Shown here: positions 14,084-24,963 of the stretch, piece by piece
Numbering within the stretch: the stretch's first letter is position 1
Layout of the letters: each line of letters begins with the position of its first letter
Program-made: the position numbers and the translations under genes
IMG/VR virus record: IMGVR_UViG_3300022413_000021
Coordinates: 1-40,948 of that record
From: a virus
DNA length: 40,948 nt
Direction: 5' to 3' (one strand)
Notes under the pieces: model-generated
Told to the model about the DNA's origin: nothing
What the model saw: only the letters and a program-made list of their open reading frames with translations
Database searches by the model: none

Positions 14084-16440
14084 TGCCGCGCCCATCACCT
14101 ATTCAGGAATCCTTTAGCTCCGGTGAAATCTCGAAGAATGTACGGGGTCGAGTTTCAACGGATGTCTACAAAAAGGCCTTAAAATTCTGTGAGAATTGGA
14201 CTCCTCAGGTTCAGGGTTCTTTGCGGATGCGCGATGGTTTTCAATATCGTGATGATATTGATCCACGTAACAGCGTAGCGCGGCTATTCACATTTTCAGT
14301 AGGTCTTGATCAAGATTTCATTGTTGAGGTAGGTGATGCCTTTGTAATCGTCCGTGACGGGATAACTGGGTTACAGGCAACCGGTGGCCAATCCACTAAC
14401 CTAGTTACTGATCCAACATACCAGTCTGAACAGACGTTTTGGACGTTTGATAACAATTTCTATACACTTGGTACTCCCCCTACTCCGGGCGTTATAACTT
14501 GGCAGCATGCTGAAGATTCGTTTACTGAACAGAATATAACAAATCCCGATTTTACTATTGTTGTATTCTTTCCTGAGGGTTCAGTTGGCGGTGAATTAAG
14601 ACAGAATATTATCGTACCTGCAGGTACTGATATTTTAACCCATAATTTCTCTATTTCCTATTTGTTAACAATGACGGATTGTGATAAGGGGGATATGGGT
14701 GCACCGTCAATGGCCGATGCAGAGATTGTCATTCGAGTTGGTACTACGGAAACTGGTGCTGAAATCGCGGAGGATATTACTGCAATACTAGATGTTGGAT
14801 CAGGTACTATTAGCTTTGGCTTTGTGCCCGGTGCTGCCGTTACTGATTATTGGATTGGTATTGGTGTTCGGTGGAATGGTACTGGCATCCCACCAGTTGA
14901 TCCAACTGCATGTGGGGAGCTTATTGATACTTTTAATTATAAATTTGGCCCTGCATCAGTTACTACTGCTTTACCCGGTGGGTCTGGAACACCAGTTGAA
15001 TTTGCATCACCATACTCTGCCGAGGACTTAATTTGTATGCATAGTGCCATGGACCCGGGCGAAAGTGAACTATGGCTAACTGTAAATACAAATAACGTTG
15101 AACAGTACAGATTAAAATTTGATGGGGTTGTTTGGACATTTCTTGATATCACGTCTGTACCGGGGTTCTTATTTCCGTCTCCGGTCACTTGGGCAGCGGG
15201 CAGTTGGCCCTCAAAGTGTGCTTTTAGACACGGCAGACTGTGGTTTGGTAATATACCCTCCCAACGAGCCACTATATGGGGGTCTAGGGCTGGGGATTAT
15301 GTTGATTTTAACGGATCGGCCCCGGTTAATGCAGATGATCCACTTTTATTCCCGCTCTCGGTCGCGGGTATAATTACGGCGCTGTCGAACAAAAAACAAT
15401 TGGTTGTCAATACTGATGTATCGGAAGTTGTAGGTGAATCGACATTAGCGGGAAATGTCATAATCTTTAACGACTTTGGGTTTCCATTGCAGACTGAGTG
15501 GGGATCGAGTTGTGTACAACCGGTGGGCGTGGGACGTGAACTAATATACGTTAGTCCATCGGGCAAAAAGTTGCGCACTTTCTCGGATGAAGGTGGTACT
15601 AATTACGGGTGGGATGGTTTTGAACTCAATTTATTGGCTCAGGACCTGTTTGGTTCTAGGATAGTTGAGTTATGCTGGGCTGATGATCCAGCTTATCAAC
15701 TCATGTGTGTTATGGGCGATGGAAGTATTGTAGCTGCCACGTATTATCAGGAAGAAAAGGTAATTGGATTCTATCGGTTAACGACTAATGGATTAATTAA
15801 ATCTATTACGGTAACCAATACAATTCGGGGTGCTACCGTCTGGGCGCTTGTAGAGCGATCGGGAACATGGCGACTTGAAGAATTACCGTTTAATTCGGGG
15901 TGTCGTCATGCTCTTGATTCGTGGGTGTTTGAGGATGTAGGCTCTGCCGGTGTGATTACTGGTCTGGACCATCTTGATGGTCAAGAATGTCACGTTGTAG
16001 TTCAATCAGTGGACCCCAATACTGGTACAACTTATTGGGCTGTACAAAATGGTGTATTTACACCGGTTGCTGGTAGTATTACTTTAACTAACCCATCGTC
16101 ATTTAATCAACAGGCGTATGTTGGATTAATTTACGACAATAGTTGGCAGGTACTAGATTTAGAAGGAACTAGTGTTCGAGGAACGTCGCAATCGTCTAAA
16201 CGTCGCTGGAATAAGGTCTTTTTGCGTCTTGCCGATTCGGCTATACCACTAGTTGAGGGTGTACCAACCAAGGATCGTACCCCATCAACGCCTATGGGCC
16301 TTGGTGAGCCTTTTAAGACGGGCGATGTAGAGGTTGTAGACCTTGGATCGGGTGCGGGGGATATTGTTATATCACAGGATAAGCCACTAATTTCAGAAGT
16401 TTCGGCTATCTTTGGTAAGGTTACATCTACGGAAGTATAA
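14083..16440 (+). CDS. Tail nozzle protein (T7 gp12-like tubular protein B)
   Basis: A 785-residue tail tube protein. The start is the ATG at 14083, in a TAATG overlap with the previous stop; the frame back to 14053 is not supported. The opening (QESFSSGEISKNVRGRVSTD, then ALKFCENWTPQVQGSLRMRDGF) is the hallmark of podovirus nozzle proteins. So is RHGRLWFGNIP followed by WGSRAGDYVDF near residues 385-410. It would form the distal hexameric tube with the adaptor encoded next. The call is strong from motif and position. Confidence 0.9.
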   Translation: MPRPSPIQESFSSGEISKNVRGRVSTDVYKKALKFCENWTPQVQGSLRMRDGFQYRDDIDPRNSVARLFTFSVGLDQDFIVEVGDAFVIVRDGITGLQATGGQSTNLVTDPTYQSEQTFWTFDNNFYTLGTPPTPGVITWQHAEDSFTEQNITNPDFTIVVFFPEGSVGGELRQNIIVPAGTDILTHNFSISYLLTMTDCDKGDMGAPSMADAEIVIRVGTTETGAEIAEDITAILDVGSGTISFGFVPGAAVTDYWIGIGVRWNGTGIPPVDPTACGELIDTFNYKFGPASVTTALPGGSGTPVEFASPYSAEDLICMHSAMDPGESELWLTVNTNNVEQYRLKFDGVVWTFLDITSVPGFLFPSPVTWAAGSWPSKCAFRHGRLWFGNIPSQRATIWGSRAGDYVDFNGSAPVNADDPLLFPLSVAGIITALSNKKQLVVNTDVSEVVGESTLAGNVIIFNDFGFPLQTEWGSSCVQPVGVGRELIYVSPSGKKLRTFSDEGGTNYGWDGFELNLLAQDLFGSRIVELCWADDPAYQLMCVMGDGSIVAATYYQEEKVIGFYRLTTNGLIKSITVTNTIRGATVWALVERSGTWRLEELPFNSGCRHALDSWVFEDVGSAGVITGLDHLDGQECHVVVQSVDPNTGTTYWAVQNGVFTPVAGSITLTNPSSFNQQAYVGLIYDNSWQVLDLEGTSVRGTSQSSKRRWNKVFLRLADSAIPLVEGVPTKDRTPSTPMGLGEPFKTGDVEVVDLGSGAGDIVISQDKPLISEVSAIFGKVTSTEV

Positions 16441-17030
16441 TGGCTAATCCAACACAAATCGCGAATTTAGCACTGTCATGGATGGGGCAAGATTTGATTA
16501 ACTCTTTAGGGGATAATCAGACAGAAGCTAAAGTGATGAATGCTAATTATTCCTTATCTAGGGATAAAGTATTAAATGACTATGCCTGGACATTTGCGAC
16601 TAGGCGGGAGATTTTGGCTCCTGTACTACCCGCTCCTTCGTTTGGATTAGCCAATGCATTTAATATCCCCAGTGATGTTGTATTTGTTCATAGGGTATAC
16701 CGCCCAAGTACCACTGTCCAAACCAGCAAGTTAACAAACGCGAATTGGGTGAGGGAAGGCCAACAAATACTTGCTAATGAAGAACAAGTATGGGCACATT
16801 TCATTGTTCAGGTTACAAATACTGATTTATTCAGTGCATCGTTTGTACACGCATTGGCGGCTAGGCTGGCCGCTGATACAGCCATGACTTTTACTGAGAA
16901 TTCAAAGCTGGAGGAAAAAATGGAGGTCCGTTATGAGGCCAAGTTGGCTCAAGCTGCGTTTGCTGACGGTAGACAGGGTAGAACGGAAGTTGTTAGAAGC
17001 AGCAAGCTCACAGGCCCGAGGACGAGATAA
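16440..17030 (+). CDS. Tail adaptor protein (T7 gp11-like tubular protein A)
   Basis: A 196-residue protein opening with TQIANLALSWMGQDLINSLGDN and followed by SRDKVLNDYAWTFATRRE, the typical start of the podovirus adaptor that joins portal and nozzle. It is coupled to the nozzle gene by TAATG overlap at 16438-16442 and to the next gene in the same way. Confidence 0.9.
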   Translation: MANPTQIANLALSWMGQDLINSLGDNQTEAKVMNANYSLSRDKVLNDYAWTFATRREILAPVLPAPSFGLANAFNIPSDVVFVHRVYRPSTTVQTSKLTNANWVREGQQILANEEQVWAHFIVQVTNTDLFSASFVHALAARLAADTAMTFTENSKLEEKMEVRYEAKLAQAAFADGRQGRTEVVRSSKLTGPRTR

Positions 17031-17404
17031 TGGACCCAGTAACACTACTAGCAGGCTTTAAAGGCATAACTGGGATTTTCGGTGCCGGTGATCAACGAAA
17101 GTTGGAACGACAACGGGTCGAATTTGGGTATCAAGACGCTCTTGAGAAGATTCGTCGACGTAAATTTACGCAGGAGCAAACGCTCGGTCGGGCTAAAGCC
17201 ATTGGCGAGGCTTCTGGTGTTCGTCACACGGGTGGGTCTACCGCACAAGGTGCTATTGATTCGATGGCCTTAGAGTTCAAAAAAGAACTCGATTACATGA
17301 AATTGTACGCGACAACGGCCAGGAGGCTCGGTGTTAAAGGAGCAAAAGCGGATTATAACAGAAACGTTACAGATGCTCTTGGTGGTTTCTTCGGGAGTCT
17401 ATGA
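17030..17404 (+). CDS. Internal virion protein, gp14-like
   Basis: A 124-residue helical, basic protein (DALEKIRRRKFTQEQTLGRAKAIGEASGV) in the place of T7 gp14, the smallest of the three ejection proteins that build the DNA-entry channel. Similarity in sequence to gp14 is weak; the call rests on order and composition. TAATG overlap upstream, ATGA overlap downstream. Confidence 0.75.
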   Translation: MDPVTLLAGFKGITGIFGAGDQRKLERQRVEFGYQDALEKIRRRKFTQEQTLGRAKAIGEASGVRHTGGSTAQGAIDSMALEFKKELDYMKLYATTARRLGVKGAKADYNRNVTDALGGFFGSL

Positions 17405-19134
17405 TGGCTATTAAGATACCTGAAGTTGTACAGCAGCCGGTTGGGGAATTTGCCCTAGGGAATATTCCTACGCCCGATGTTGCCCAAAAGTCTAAGGCTT
17501 TGGGCAGACTTATCGATGCTATGGGGGATTCAGAATTAATCGGTGACGTTGATGAAGCCACCGGTGAAGCGGCTCGAGAATTAACTGAACTACGTTCAAT
17601 TTTGGTGAATAGCAATTCCTTGGATGCTGAATTTGTTGGGGATGATGCTTTGGCCGAACTACAAATTACTGTATCTGATGGTAAGGGTGGTAGGCAAGAG
17701 ATATCTAAACCTCGAGTATTCACACATGAGGTTGCCCAAGAAATATGGGATAAACGATCACAGGAAATTGTTGATAACTACTCTGGTAGAATATCAAATC
17801 CCACAGCCCGGGCTAAGTTCACAGAAGAAATAATGACCCGTTATGTCGTCCCCGGGGGATCGGCAGTTACAGGGGCCGCTGCTGTGAAAAGCAGAGCGTA
17901 TGGCCAAGCCCGGGCAGAACGGGGGATAGAGGGCGTATTATCCTCGGATGCGCCCACAGAGGTTAAAGAATCACAGGCCAAAGAGATTATCTCACGGCAA
18001 TTGATCCTTGGTGCTGATCCCGTGTGGGCTGAGAATCAGCTTGCGGCTATTGGGCCTATGGTTGATCAGATTGAAGTCCAAAATCAAATAATGGGCGCTC
18101 AGGACGCGGACCAGATTGACCAAATTGAAGAAAATATGTGGTCTGGCGAATTTCGTGGAACTCCAGCACAAATGCGCACCCTATCCGGTGTTATGGACCA
18201 GCGGCGACGGGATTTTATTGGCCAAAAGAAATTAGATCAGGATGCAAATGCCGATCAGTTGTTCGGTGAGTTTGTAGGTGGTGAATTAACGGCTCAGCGG
18301 GTATCTGAGCAAGTAACTTCAGATCAAATAACCAAGGAGGCTGGCTGGACTTTTATCAATGCACTAACTAAGGGCAGTACAACCCGGGCCTCACAGCCTT
18401 GGACACTTAGTAAGTATCGGGGTGAGATTCAAAGATTACAGTATACGGGCAATCGAATGCGCGTATCAGACAAGGCTAAGCTACTAAAGCTTATCGTCAC
18501 GCGTGGGTCTATGGGCTTAACACCTCAGGGATTACCCTCAGGTCAACCGCCCGAGATTACGGGTGAGGATGCGTTTAAGTTAACTAAGGATATTGATGCT
18601 GCAGTAAAAGCAGCCACTGAGAATCAGGCCTATATTGATGCCTACACGGCGGTTAAAACTCATACTGGTGTCACAAACGACATCTATGGGCAATTACTTG
18701 GTACTCAGGATCAACGGGAAGCGGCCATTGCATTTAAAACGGCTCTCGATAATTATATGGACCAATTTGGTATAGATGCCAATCCAGTGGAGTTTTTCGA
18801 GGCCAATAAATCTGCTTATGAGCCGCAGAAATTTACACGGGGTATTAATGCAGCATTCTTGAATGCAGTACCATCGGTGGCTGATTATATGACTCAGACA
18901 GGTACGGGTGTTGATATCAGTATGGAATTTACGAAAGCTAACCAAGAGAATTTTCTCCTATGGTTAGCTGGACCGGGTGCAGCTACAATGAGTCCTGATC
19001 GTTATGCACAAGTTGCAGCCCTGTATAAACAGTACTATCAAGGTCAGGGCATAGCCCCCAATAACGGGGAGCTTATGCTTGAAGATGATGACCCACTGTA
19101 CAGACAATTTGAAGCAGCAATACCGGAAGAATAA
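17401..19134 (+). CDS. Internal virion protein, gp15-like
   Basis: A 577-residue, mostly helical protein between the gp14-like and gp16-like genes. T7 gp15 in this place forms the periplasmic tunnel of the ejectosome. No transmembrane helix or enzyme motif is seen. The start is one of two adjacent ATG codons (17401 or 17404) preceded by GGGAG; the first overlaps the previous stop. Confidence 0.8.
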   Translation: MMAIKIPEVVQQPVGEFALGNIPTPDVAQKSKALGRLIDAMGDSELIGDVDEATGEAARELTELRSILVNSNSLDAEFVGDDALAELQITVSDGKGGRQEISKPRVFTHEVAQEIWDKRSQEIVDNYSGRISNPTARAKFTEEIMTRYVVPGGSAVTGAAAVKSRAYGQARAERGIEGVLSSDAPTEVKESQAKEIISRQLILGADPVWAENQLAAIGPMVDQIEVQNQIMGAQDADQIDQIEENMWSGEFRGTPAQMRTLSGVMDQRRRDFIGQKKLDQDANADQLFGEFVGGELTAQRVSEQVTSDQITKEAGWTFINALTKGSTTRASQPWTLSKYRGEIQRLQYTGNRMRVSDKAKLLKLIVTRGSMGLTPQGLPSGQPPEITGEDAFKLTKDIDAAVKAATENQAYIDAYTAVKTHTGVTNDIYGQLLGTQDQREAAIAFKTALDNYMDQFGIDANPVEFFEANKSAYEPQKFTRGINAAFLNAVPSVADYMTQTGTGVDISMEFTKANQENFLLWLAGPGAATMSPDRYAQVAALYKQYYQGQGIAPNNGELMLEDDDPLYRQFEAAIPEE

Positions 19135-22100
19135 TGCCACAAGCAGAAGACCAACAGGTAATACCTCTGCAGGAAGAGGCAGAGAAGATTAGACGTGAAA
19201 GACTGGAAGCTGCTGGTCTTGCGGATCAATATGATTTATGGCGTGAATCAATGCCTGAAACTCGCATGCCCGAACATGAAGTCTATGAGACATTTATGAA
19301 GGCTCAGCAAGTTGAGGGCGCTGCTATTGAGGGACGTGTCTCCGTGTCCACGGGAGGCGAGGAGGTCACAGCCGGTACCGATATGCCGACCCCCGGTCCC
19401 GATGACGAGGAGACCGGTCCCGATGAGGCCGGAGAGGTATCAGAAGGCGGGGACGAGGACACGACCGATCTGAAAGTTGTAGAGGGTATGTGGGTTCCAC
19501 CCGAAGAGGCCGAAGCAGAGAATTACATAGAGCCTACGACAGATCGAATGTCTAAGTCGAAAGACTGGATTGATAACGCCCGGATTGTGCACAAGTTTAT
19601 GGGGTCCCCTAAGCAGGAACCAATTGATAAAACAATGGGTGGGGGTGTATATTTTGCTCAGGCAGCACCACAACCTCGCGATATGACTGATGCGGAAATC
19701 GGTCATTGGGCACGTAATCAGCTATCTATGTTTAATTGGAATGTGATGGCGACAATGAATTACGCCCAGAAGATTATGAATGCTGATGATCCCAAGACAG
19801 CATTGGCCTTTTTAAACTTAATCAATATGTACGATCATTCAGATGGTGGTGCAGTAGAATTTCAAAAGGCCCTAGGTGGTGTTTCGTCTGATCCTACTAC
19901 CTATGTCGGTTTGGGTGTTGGCACTGCTGCTGCTAAGGGTGCGGCACTAGCAACGGCTAAAGCCGGGCTAAAGAAAAAAGCCACTGAAATGATGATTGTT
20001 GGTGCTACAGCCGGTGCTGTTGAAGGTGGTATGCTTGCGGGTGGCTACGACCTCACTGTTCAAAATGTAGAACAGGAGGCGGGTGCCCGAGAGGACATAA
20101 GTGCTGGCCGGGCTGCACTTGCAACTGGTGCTGGTGTAGCATTAGGTACACTATTAGGCGGTCTTGGTGGACGTTGGGCTGGTCATAAAATGGACAAATG
20201 GATGAAGGCTATCCAAGATGAATATGACCGCGTATCGGCTAATGCCGATGTATTGGCTGAAAGGCAGGGTGCCGAACTTGGTGAAGCTGAATTACTGGAA
20301 ATGTTACAAGCCTCTCAACGGGCTACGGATATGCCAGCCGGTGAAGGTCAAACTATCACTAAAGGTCAAAGGGATGAAGCGGCTCAAATGGCCGACGCGA
20401 TTTTAGGGGAGACGGGTGAAATTCCTCGACTTGAAGATGGGAGCATGGACTTCAAGAAAATCTACTCAATTCTTGAGGATGTAAAAGCTGAGAATGAGTT
20501 AGCTAGAATAAGGGCCATGACCGATGAGCAGAAGGCTGCAGCAAGACAAGATGTCTTCACCGGAATGGTTGATAATATGGTCGAAGATTTTAGGCAATCA
20601 TGGCTTGGTAAAACAGGACCAGAAGGGGATTCACCAACGCTAGTGCCCGAGGATGATATTAAAGTTAATGATGACGGGCTTGAATTTCCAGATTACATGT
20701 TCGATGAGCCTGAGGATTTTGCTGAGATAGAAAAATTTGCTAGCGATAATGGTGCACGTGCCATTCATCCTGAACAGAGCACCAGTGGAAGGGTAGAAAT
20801 TAAGGGTACTAAAGAAGAAATTTCGAAGGTAATGGCTGATATACTGGCTAACCGTAATAAAAATTACAGGGAAACTTTTAAATCTATCCACGGTGTTTAT
20901 CCAGATGAACCCATACCCGATAATGTTTTAACTTTTCCCACCGCTGAGGCTAGAGGTATTACGTCAACAGCCCGAGGTTTAGATGATTGGGTAGCCGGAA
21001 AATTTGACGAGGGTTGGGGCGTCCATGATGGAGAAACTGGTAAATTACTCGAGGTTTACCCGTCTGAGGAAGCTGCCGGAGCCGCTGCGGCTGGTAAAGA
21101 GCAGGTAATACAGCCAATGCCCTCATCAAATGATGTGGCAATAACAGATCGTCAGGGCTGGCGTGAACAAGGCGAATCTGCTGGCATGATTGCCCCAAGA
21201 AAATTTACGCCTAAGATTGCCAGCGAAGAGTCGCAGGCCCTAGTTCAGAAGATCATTGAACTAGATGAGCTTGAGAAGGGCGACGTCGTATTACGGGGTG
21301 ATCAACGCCCAGGAAGTCGGGTAGTTGACGAGCTTGGTAAAGAATTCGAGGTAGTGGGTCGAACTAAGAATGGTTGGTACCGATTACGTGATAGTCTTGG
21401 TCGAGAGCATAGTCTCCGTCGCAAACAATTCGAGGTAGTTGAGAAAGCACCGGCACCCCGCAAGGCGGGACCAATGGAGCTTGACCCATTTAGTAGCTCT
21501 GCTGCCAAAGTTATGGCGATGAATGAGCAAGTGGTGTCCGGTAAATTACAGGAAGTTAAAATTACCCATAGGGAACAGGCAGCAATTGTTGAAGACCTGC
21601 GTGATATGGGAATTGACATCACTGAAAAGCAGATGGCGTCTTATTGGACCCCGGCAGAGTTGATGTTTCTTAGGGACACGTACAATGCCCAAGCTAACGG
21701 GATCGCTGATCTTGCCCGTCGACTTGAGTCTAAGATGCGGAATGAAGGCAGGTTGCTTGATTCTGATCTAGCCCGGTTCAATAATGCACATTCTCAATTT
21801 GTAGCTACTCGGGACTTATTCTTTGGTACGTCTGGCAATGCAGCCCGGCAGTTGAATATTTTACGATCCAAACCTGCAGAAGGGGTGTACGAATTTAATC
21901 AAATGCTTATGGACTCTATCAGTTTACAAGGCGGTCGTGCCAACACTGAACGGGCCATTAAGATGATGTCCGATTTTGCAAAAAAAGGCGTCCGTGAAGG
22001 ACAAAGCACTACACACGGTGTTTCCAAGATGTCTGACAGTATTTGGGGCAACAAGTATGCCTCATGGCTGCTCAATGTTAGGTATAATATGATGCTATCG

Positions 22101-24029
22101 AGTTGGCGTACGCATGCGTTCAACTTTATGGGTAACTCAGCATCAGGTCTTTACCAGCATTTAATGGTTAGTCCGGTAAAAATGGGCATCAATAATATGG
22201 CCTATGCTCGTGATCTTGCATGGGGACAGATCAGTGGTAATTTGCCAGACCCAGCAGACAGGATAACTCGCCACCAATGGGTTGCCGAATTACGGGGTCA
22301 CTATGCCGGTTTCCGCGAAAGTTTATCCCTTGCTAAGGAAATTGCCCTAGGCCGGGATATTGGTGAGGGTAAAGTTTGGAACGAACTTGGTTTACGCTAT
22401 CATGTTGTGAATGTTCCGGATGGTTGGTTTGGTAAATTAGGTACTACCCCAGTTCGAGCACTTGAGGCGGGCGATGCCTTCTTCAAGAACCAGTACTATA
22501 ATTCCAAAATCCATGAACTAGCGAGCACGAAAGCGCGAACTGAGGAAGTTCATCAAGGGATGAACTTCGAGGCCCGGTATAATTTCTGGGTAGAAAATGC
22601 CGATGGGGCTATGCAACGGACAGCTAAAGAATTCGCTCAGAAACAAACCTACACCAATGATCCTAACGTATATGGTGGGGTATTGGCGGCTCTAGCTAAG
22701 GGCGTATCCACAGCACAAAACAAAAATATGTTTGTTAATATGTTAATCCCGTTTGTGCGTACCCCGGCTAATCTACTTAGCTATTCTATGGAAATGATAG
22801 GGGCTAATACGGTACTATCCCCGGGTAAGACCTATCATTCTATAATGAATGGTACTGCACAGGAAAGCCAGGAAGCATTGGCTCGCTTAACAGTGGCTAC
22901 CGGTCTATGGCTAGCAGTAGCTGAAATGTATGAAAATGGCGATATTACCGGTACTGGCCCATCTAACTTTGAAGAAAGGAAAGTGTGGGAGGCTGCTGGT
23001 TGGCAACCTAATTCCATCAAAGTTCGAGGCAAGTGGGTCGATATTTCACGCGCTGATCCGGCTGGTCAATCACTAGCAACTATTGCATCGGTATATGACT
23101 ATTATGCTATGACCCGACAGCAGGATAAACCCGCCATGGAGTGGATTGGTGCGGGGTTATTGTATACGTCTGATATGATCATTGACGAGTCCTATTTGTC
23201 GACGGTAAGTGATATGATTACGGCCATTCAGTCAAAGGAAACAGGTCGGGCGCAATCAGTAACTGCTAGTATGATCAACTCCATAGTAGTACCAAATTTG
23301 ATGCGCGACGTTCGTCGACCAGCGGATGAAACAATGCGCAGCGGCTCTAGTGTGAATCTTCTGGATTCAATGCAAAAACAGATGATGAATGCTTCGCCTT
23401 GGCATTCAGAGGATTTACCGCCCCAACGAGACTGGAAAGGCGATATTAAAAATTACTATGGTAATGTCTACGAACGGGCGCTGTTACCATTTAATGTGAA
23501 AGATTCTACAAAGCAGGATAAGGCTAGTATGGCCCTTTCATATGCTCGAATTCCGGTGGCTACGCCCAGCAAAACGATTTCTTGGCCGGGTGGTCTGGGT
23601 GATGCTATTGATCTGTTTGCCATGGATAATGGTGATGGATATGTTTACGATAGGTATCTTGAAACTATCGGTCGTAAGAGGGGCGAAGCGGTTAATGTCC
23701 TTTTGAATACCCCTGAGTGGACAGCACTGGTTAAAGATGAAAATGTTGGGCCAGGTTCTGAGGGTGAAACACTCCTTCGAAAAGCTCTGGGTATCGGCAG
23801 TAAAGCCGGTAGATTAGAAATGCTAAGTTTCCTAATTGAGCACAGCGGGGATAATAACACCTATCGACGCAGCGATGGTAAAACTTTCCAAATTCACCAC
23901 CAAGTTAGCGTGGATGAATACATAAGATTACGTAATATGGTCCGAAGCGAAAGGGTTGAATTACCCGAGGACTTCGAACAATACCGTATTAAGAAACGCG
24001 AGAAAGGTCCGGAGTTCTTTAAGCCATGA
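19134..24029 (+). CDS. Large internal virion protein, gp16-like
   Basis: The largest gene, 1631 residues, in the place of T7 gp16, which crosses the host envelope during DNA ejection. An acidic low-complexity section lies near residues 60-125. Gly/Ala-rich hydrophobic stretches near 250-345 (VGLGVGTAAAKGAALATAKA and TGAGVALGTLLGGLGG) could insert in membranes. The conserved-looking motif MLIPFVRTPANLLSYSMEMI near 1203-1222 is typical of this group. No lytic transglycosylase motif is seen at the N-terminus, unlike T7 gp16. TAATG start, ATGA end. Confidence 0.88.
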   Translation: MPQAEDQQVIPLQEEAEKIRRERLEAAGLADQYDLWRESMPETRMPEHEVYETFMKAQQVEGAAIEGRVSVSTGGEEVTAGTDMPTPGPDDEETGPDEAGEVSEGGDEDTTDLKVVEGMWVPPEEAEAENYIEPTTDRMSKSKDWIDNARIVHKFMGSPKQEPIDKTMGGGVYFAQAAPQPRDMTDAEIGHWARNQLSMFNWNVMATMNYAQKIMNADDPKTALAFLNLINMYDHSDGGAVEFQKALGGVSSDPTTYVGLGVGTAAAKGAALATAKAGLKKKATEMMIVGATAGAVEGGMLAGGYDLTVQNVEQEAGAREDISAGRAALATGAGVALGTLLGGLGGRWAGHKMDKWMKAIQDEYDRVSANADVLAERQGAELGEAELLEMLQASQRATDMPAGEGQTITKGQRDEAAQMADAILGETGEIPRLEDGSMDFKKIYSILEDVKAENELARIRAMTDEQKAAARQDVFTGMVDNMVEDFRQSWLGKTGPEGDSPTLVPEDDIKVNDDGLEFPDYMFDEPEDFAEIEKFASDNGARAIHPEQSTSGRVEIKGTKEEISKVMADILANRNKNYRETFKSIHGVYPDEPIPDNVLTFPTAEARGITSTARGLDDWVAGKFDEGWGVHDGETGKLLEVYPSEEAAGAAAAGKEQVIQPMPSSNDVAITDRQGWREQGESAGMIAPRKFTPKIASEESQALVQKIIELDELEKGDVVLRGDQRPGSRVVDELGKEFEVVGRTKNGWYRLRDSLGREHSLRRKQFEVVEKAPAPRKAGPMELDPFSSSAAKVMAMNEQVVSGKLQEVKITHREQAAIVEDLRDMGIDITEKQMASYWTPAELMFLRDTYNAQANGIADLARRLESKMRNEGRLLDSDLARFNNAHSQFVATRDLFFGTSGNAARQLNILRSKPAEGVYEFNQMLMDSISLQGGRANTERAIKMMSDFAKKGVREGQSTTHGVSKMSDSIWGNKYASWLLNVRYNMMLSSWRTHAFNFMGNSASGLYQHLMVSPVKMGINNMAYARDLAWGQISGNLPDPADRITRHQWVAELRGHYAGFRESLSLAKEIALGRDIGEGKVWNELGLRYHVVNVPDGWFGKLGTTPVRALEAGDAFFKNQYYNSKIHELASTKARTEEVHQGMNFEARYNFWVENADGAMQRTAKEFAQKQTYTNDPNVYGGVLAALAKGVSTAQNKNMFVNMLIPFVRTPANLLSYSMEMIGANTVLSPGKTYHSIMNGTAQESQEALARLTVATGLWLAVAEMYENGDITGTGPSNFEERKVWEAAGWQPNSIKVRGKWVDISRADPAGQSLATIASVYDYYAMTRQQDKPAMEWIGAGLLYTSDMIIDESYLSTVSDMITAIQSKETGRAQSVTASMINSIVVPNLMRDVRRPADETMRSGSSVNLLDSMQKQMMNASPWHSEDLPPQRDWKGDIKNYYGNVYERALLPFNVKDSTKQDKASMALSYARIPVATPSKTISWPGGLGDAIDLFAMDNGDGYVYDRYLETIGRKRGEAVNVLLNTPEWTALVKDENVGPGSEGETLLRKALGIGSKAGRLEMLSFLIEHSGDNNTYRRSDGKTFQIHHQVSVDEYIRLRNMVRSERVELPEDFEQYRIKKREKGPEFFKP

Positions 24030-24715
24030 CAGTACAAAATGTATTATCATCGACGACATTTGTCGGCACTGGAGCGGTAACTAGCTTTACCTTTAATTTC
24101 AGGGCTGATGACATTGCATGGCTAACTTTATCTTATCTCACCAATTTTGATCAAATCATACTGAACGGGAATCAAGATGACGCCCCCGGTGGGTCGGTTG
24201 AATACTTCGTTGCACCGCCTGTTGACCAGCAAATTCAACTTACGAGAAACGTTCCTTTAACCCAGTTGCTGGATTATGAGCGCTATGACCCATTTGACTC
24301 TGAATCGCACGAGGATGCCCTCGATAAGCTTACGATGGCTATTCAGGACAGGGATCGAAATACCTCGCTAAAATCGAAGTCTGCTACTATTGAGACCCCA
24401 TCGATCAGTGATAAGATAGTATTATTCTATACCCCGGTAGAGATAACTATTACGGAGATAATGAACCTCTCCATAGGGACATTTCCAACTATAACTTATT
24501 TTCTCAATTATGGCGATGATTTTAGCCAGTTTGGGACCCAAATAGTCATAGGCGGCATAACGAATGTTGATGAGGATTTTGGTGATCTGGTTACTGTACT
24601 TGATAATCCAGTAGTACCGGCTGGGTCATTTGTTTGGTTTGATACCTTTGCCATCGGGGCAGGGAGTGTATTACAGCAGCATCTAACAATAAGATACAGA
24701 GAGGAATTACCATAA
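24026..24715 (+). CDS. Tail fibre-like protein with T7-type N-terminal anchor (copy 1)
   Basis: A 229-residue protein. Residues 1-110 have the T7 gp17 N-terminal pattern: TFVGTGAVTSFTFNFRADDIAW, then a GGSVEY strand, PPVDQQIQLTRNVP, and a conserved YERYDPFDSESHEDALDKLT. This is the part that docks fibres to the tail. The remaining 115 residues are beta-rich and end early, so this is a short fibre or adaptor. The same anchor recurs in the protein at 29481. Confidence 0.82.
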   Translation: MTVQNVLSSTTFVGTGAVTSFTFNFRADDIAWLTLSYLTNFDQIILNGNQDDAPGGSVEYFVAPPVDQQIQLTRNVPLTQLLDYERYDPFDSESHEDALDKLTMAIQDRDRNTSLKSKSATIETPSISDKIVLFYTPVEITITEIMNLSIGTFPTITYFLNYGDDFSQFGTQIVIGGITNVDEDFGDLVTVLDNPVVPAGSFVWFDTFAIGAGSVLQQHLTIRYREELP

Positions 24716-24963
24716 TGTTAGTTAAAATTAAAAAGGGCGACCAAACCCTGGAGTTTAGTTCAACGGAGTGTGCAATTGCCATACTTCTGACGCCAAAAGA
24801 TCGGGAAGCCATCGATGGGTTACCCAAAGATGAGCAACTTATTTTGTCTGCGCCTTTCCAAGTGATGAAGGATAAGGCTGCTGAAACGTGGCAGTGGGCA
24901 ATGACAAATTGGCAGGGGGCACAATATGTCCCTAATGATGTAACGCAACTGAGGAAGTTTTAA
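24715..24963 (+). CDS. Hypothetical tail-module protein, 82 aa
   Basis: An 82-residue product in TAATG overlap with the previous gene. It begins MLVKIKKGDQTLEFSS and contains LTPKDREAIDGLPKDEQLI; no family is recognised. It sits directly before the next gene with no gap, so the two are co-translated. Confidence 0.75.
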   Translation: MLVKIKKGDQTLEFSSTECAIAILLTPKDREAIDGLPKDEQLILSAPFQVMKDKAAETWQWAMTNWQGAQYVPNDVTQLRKF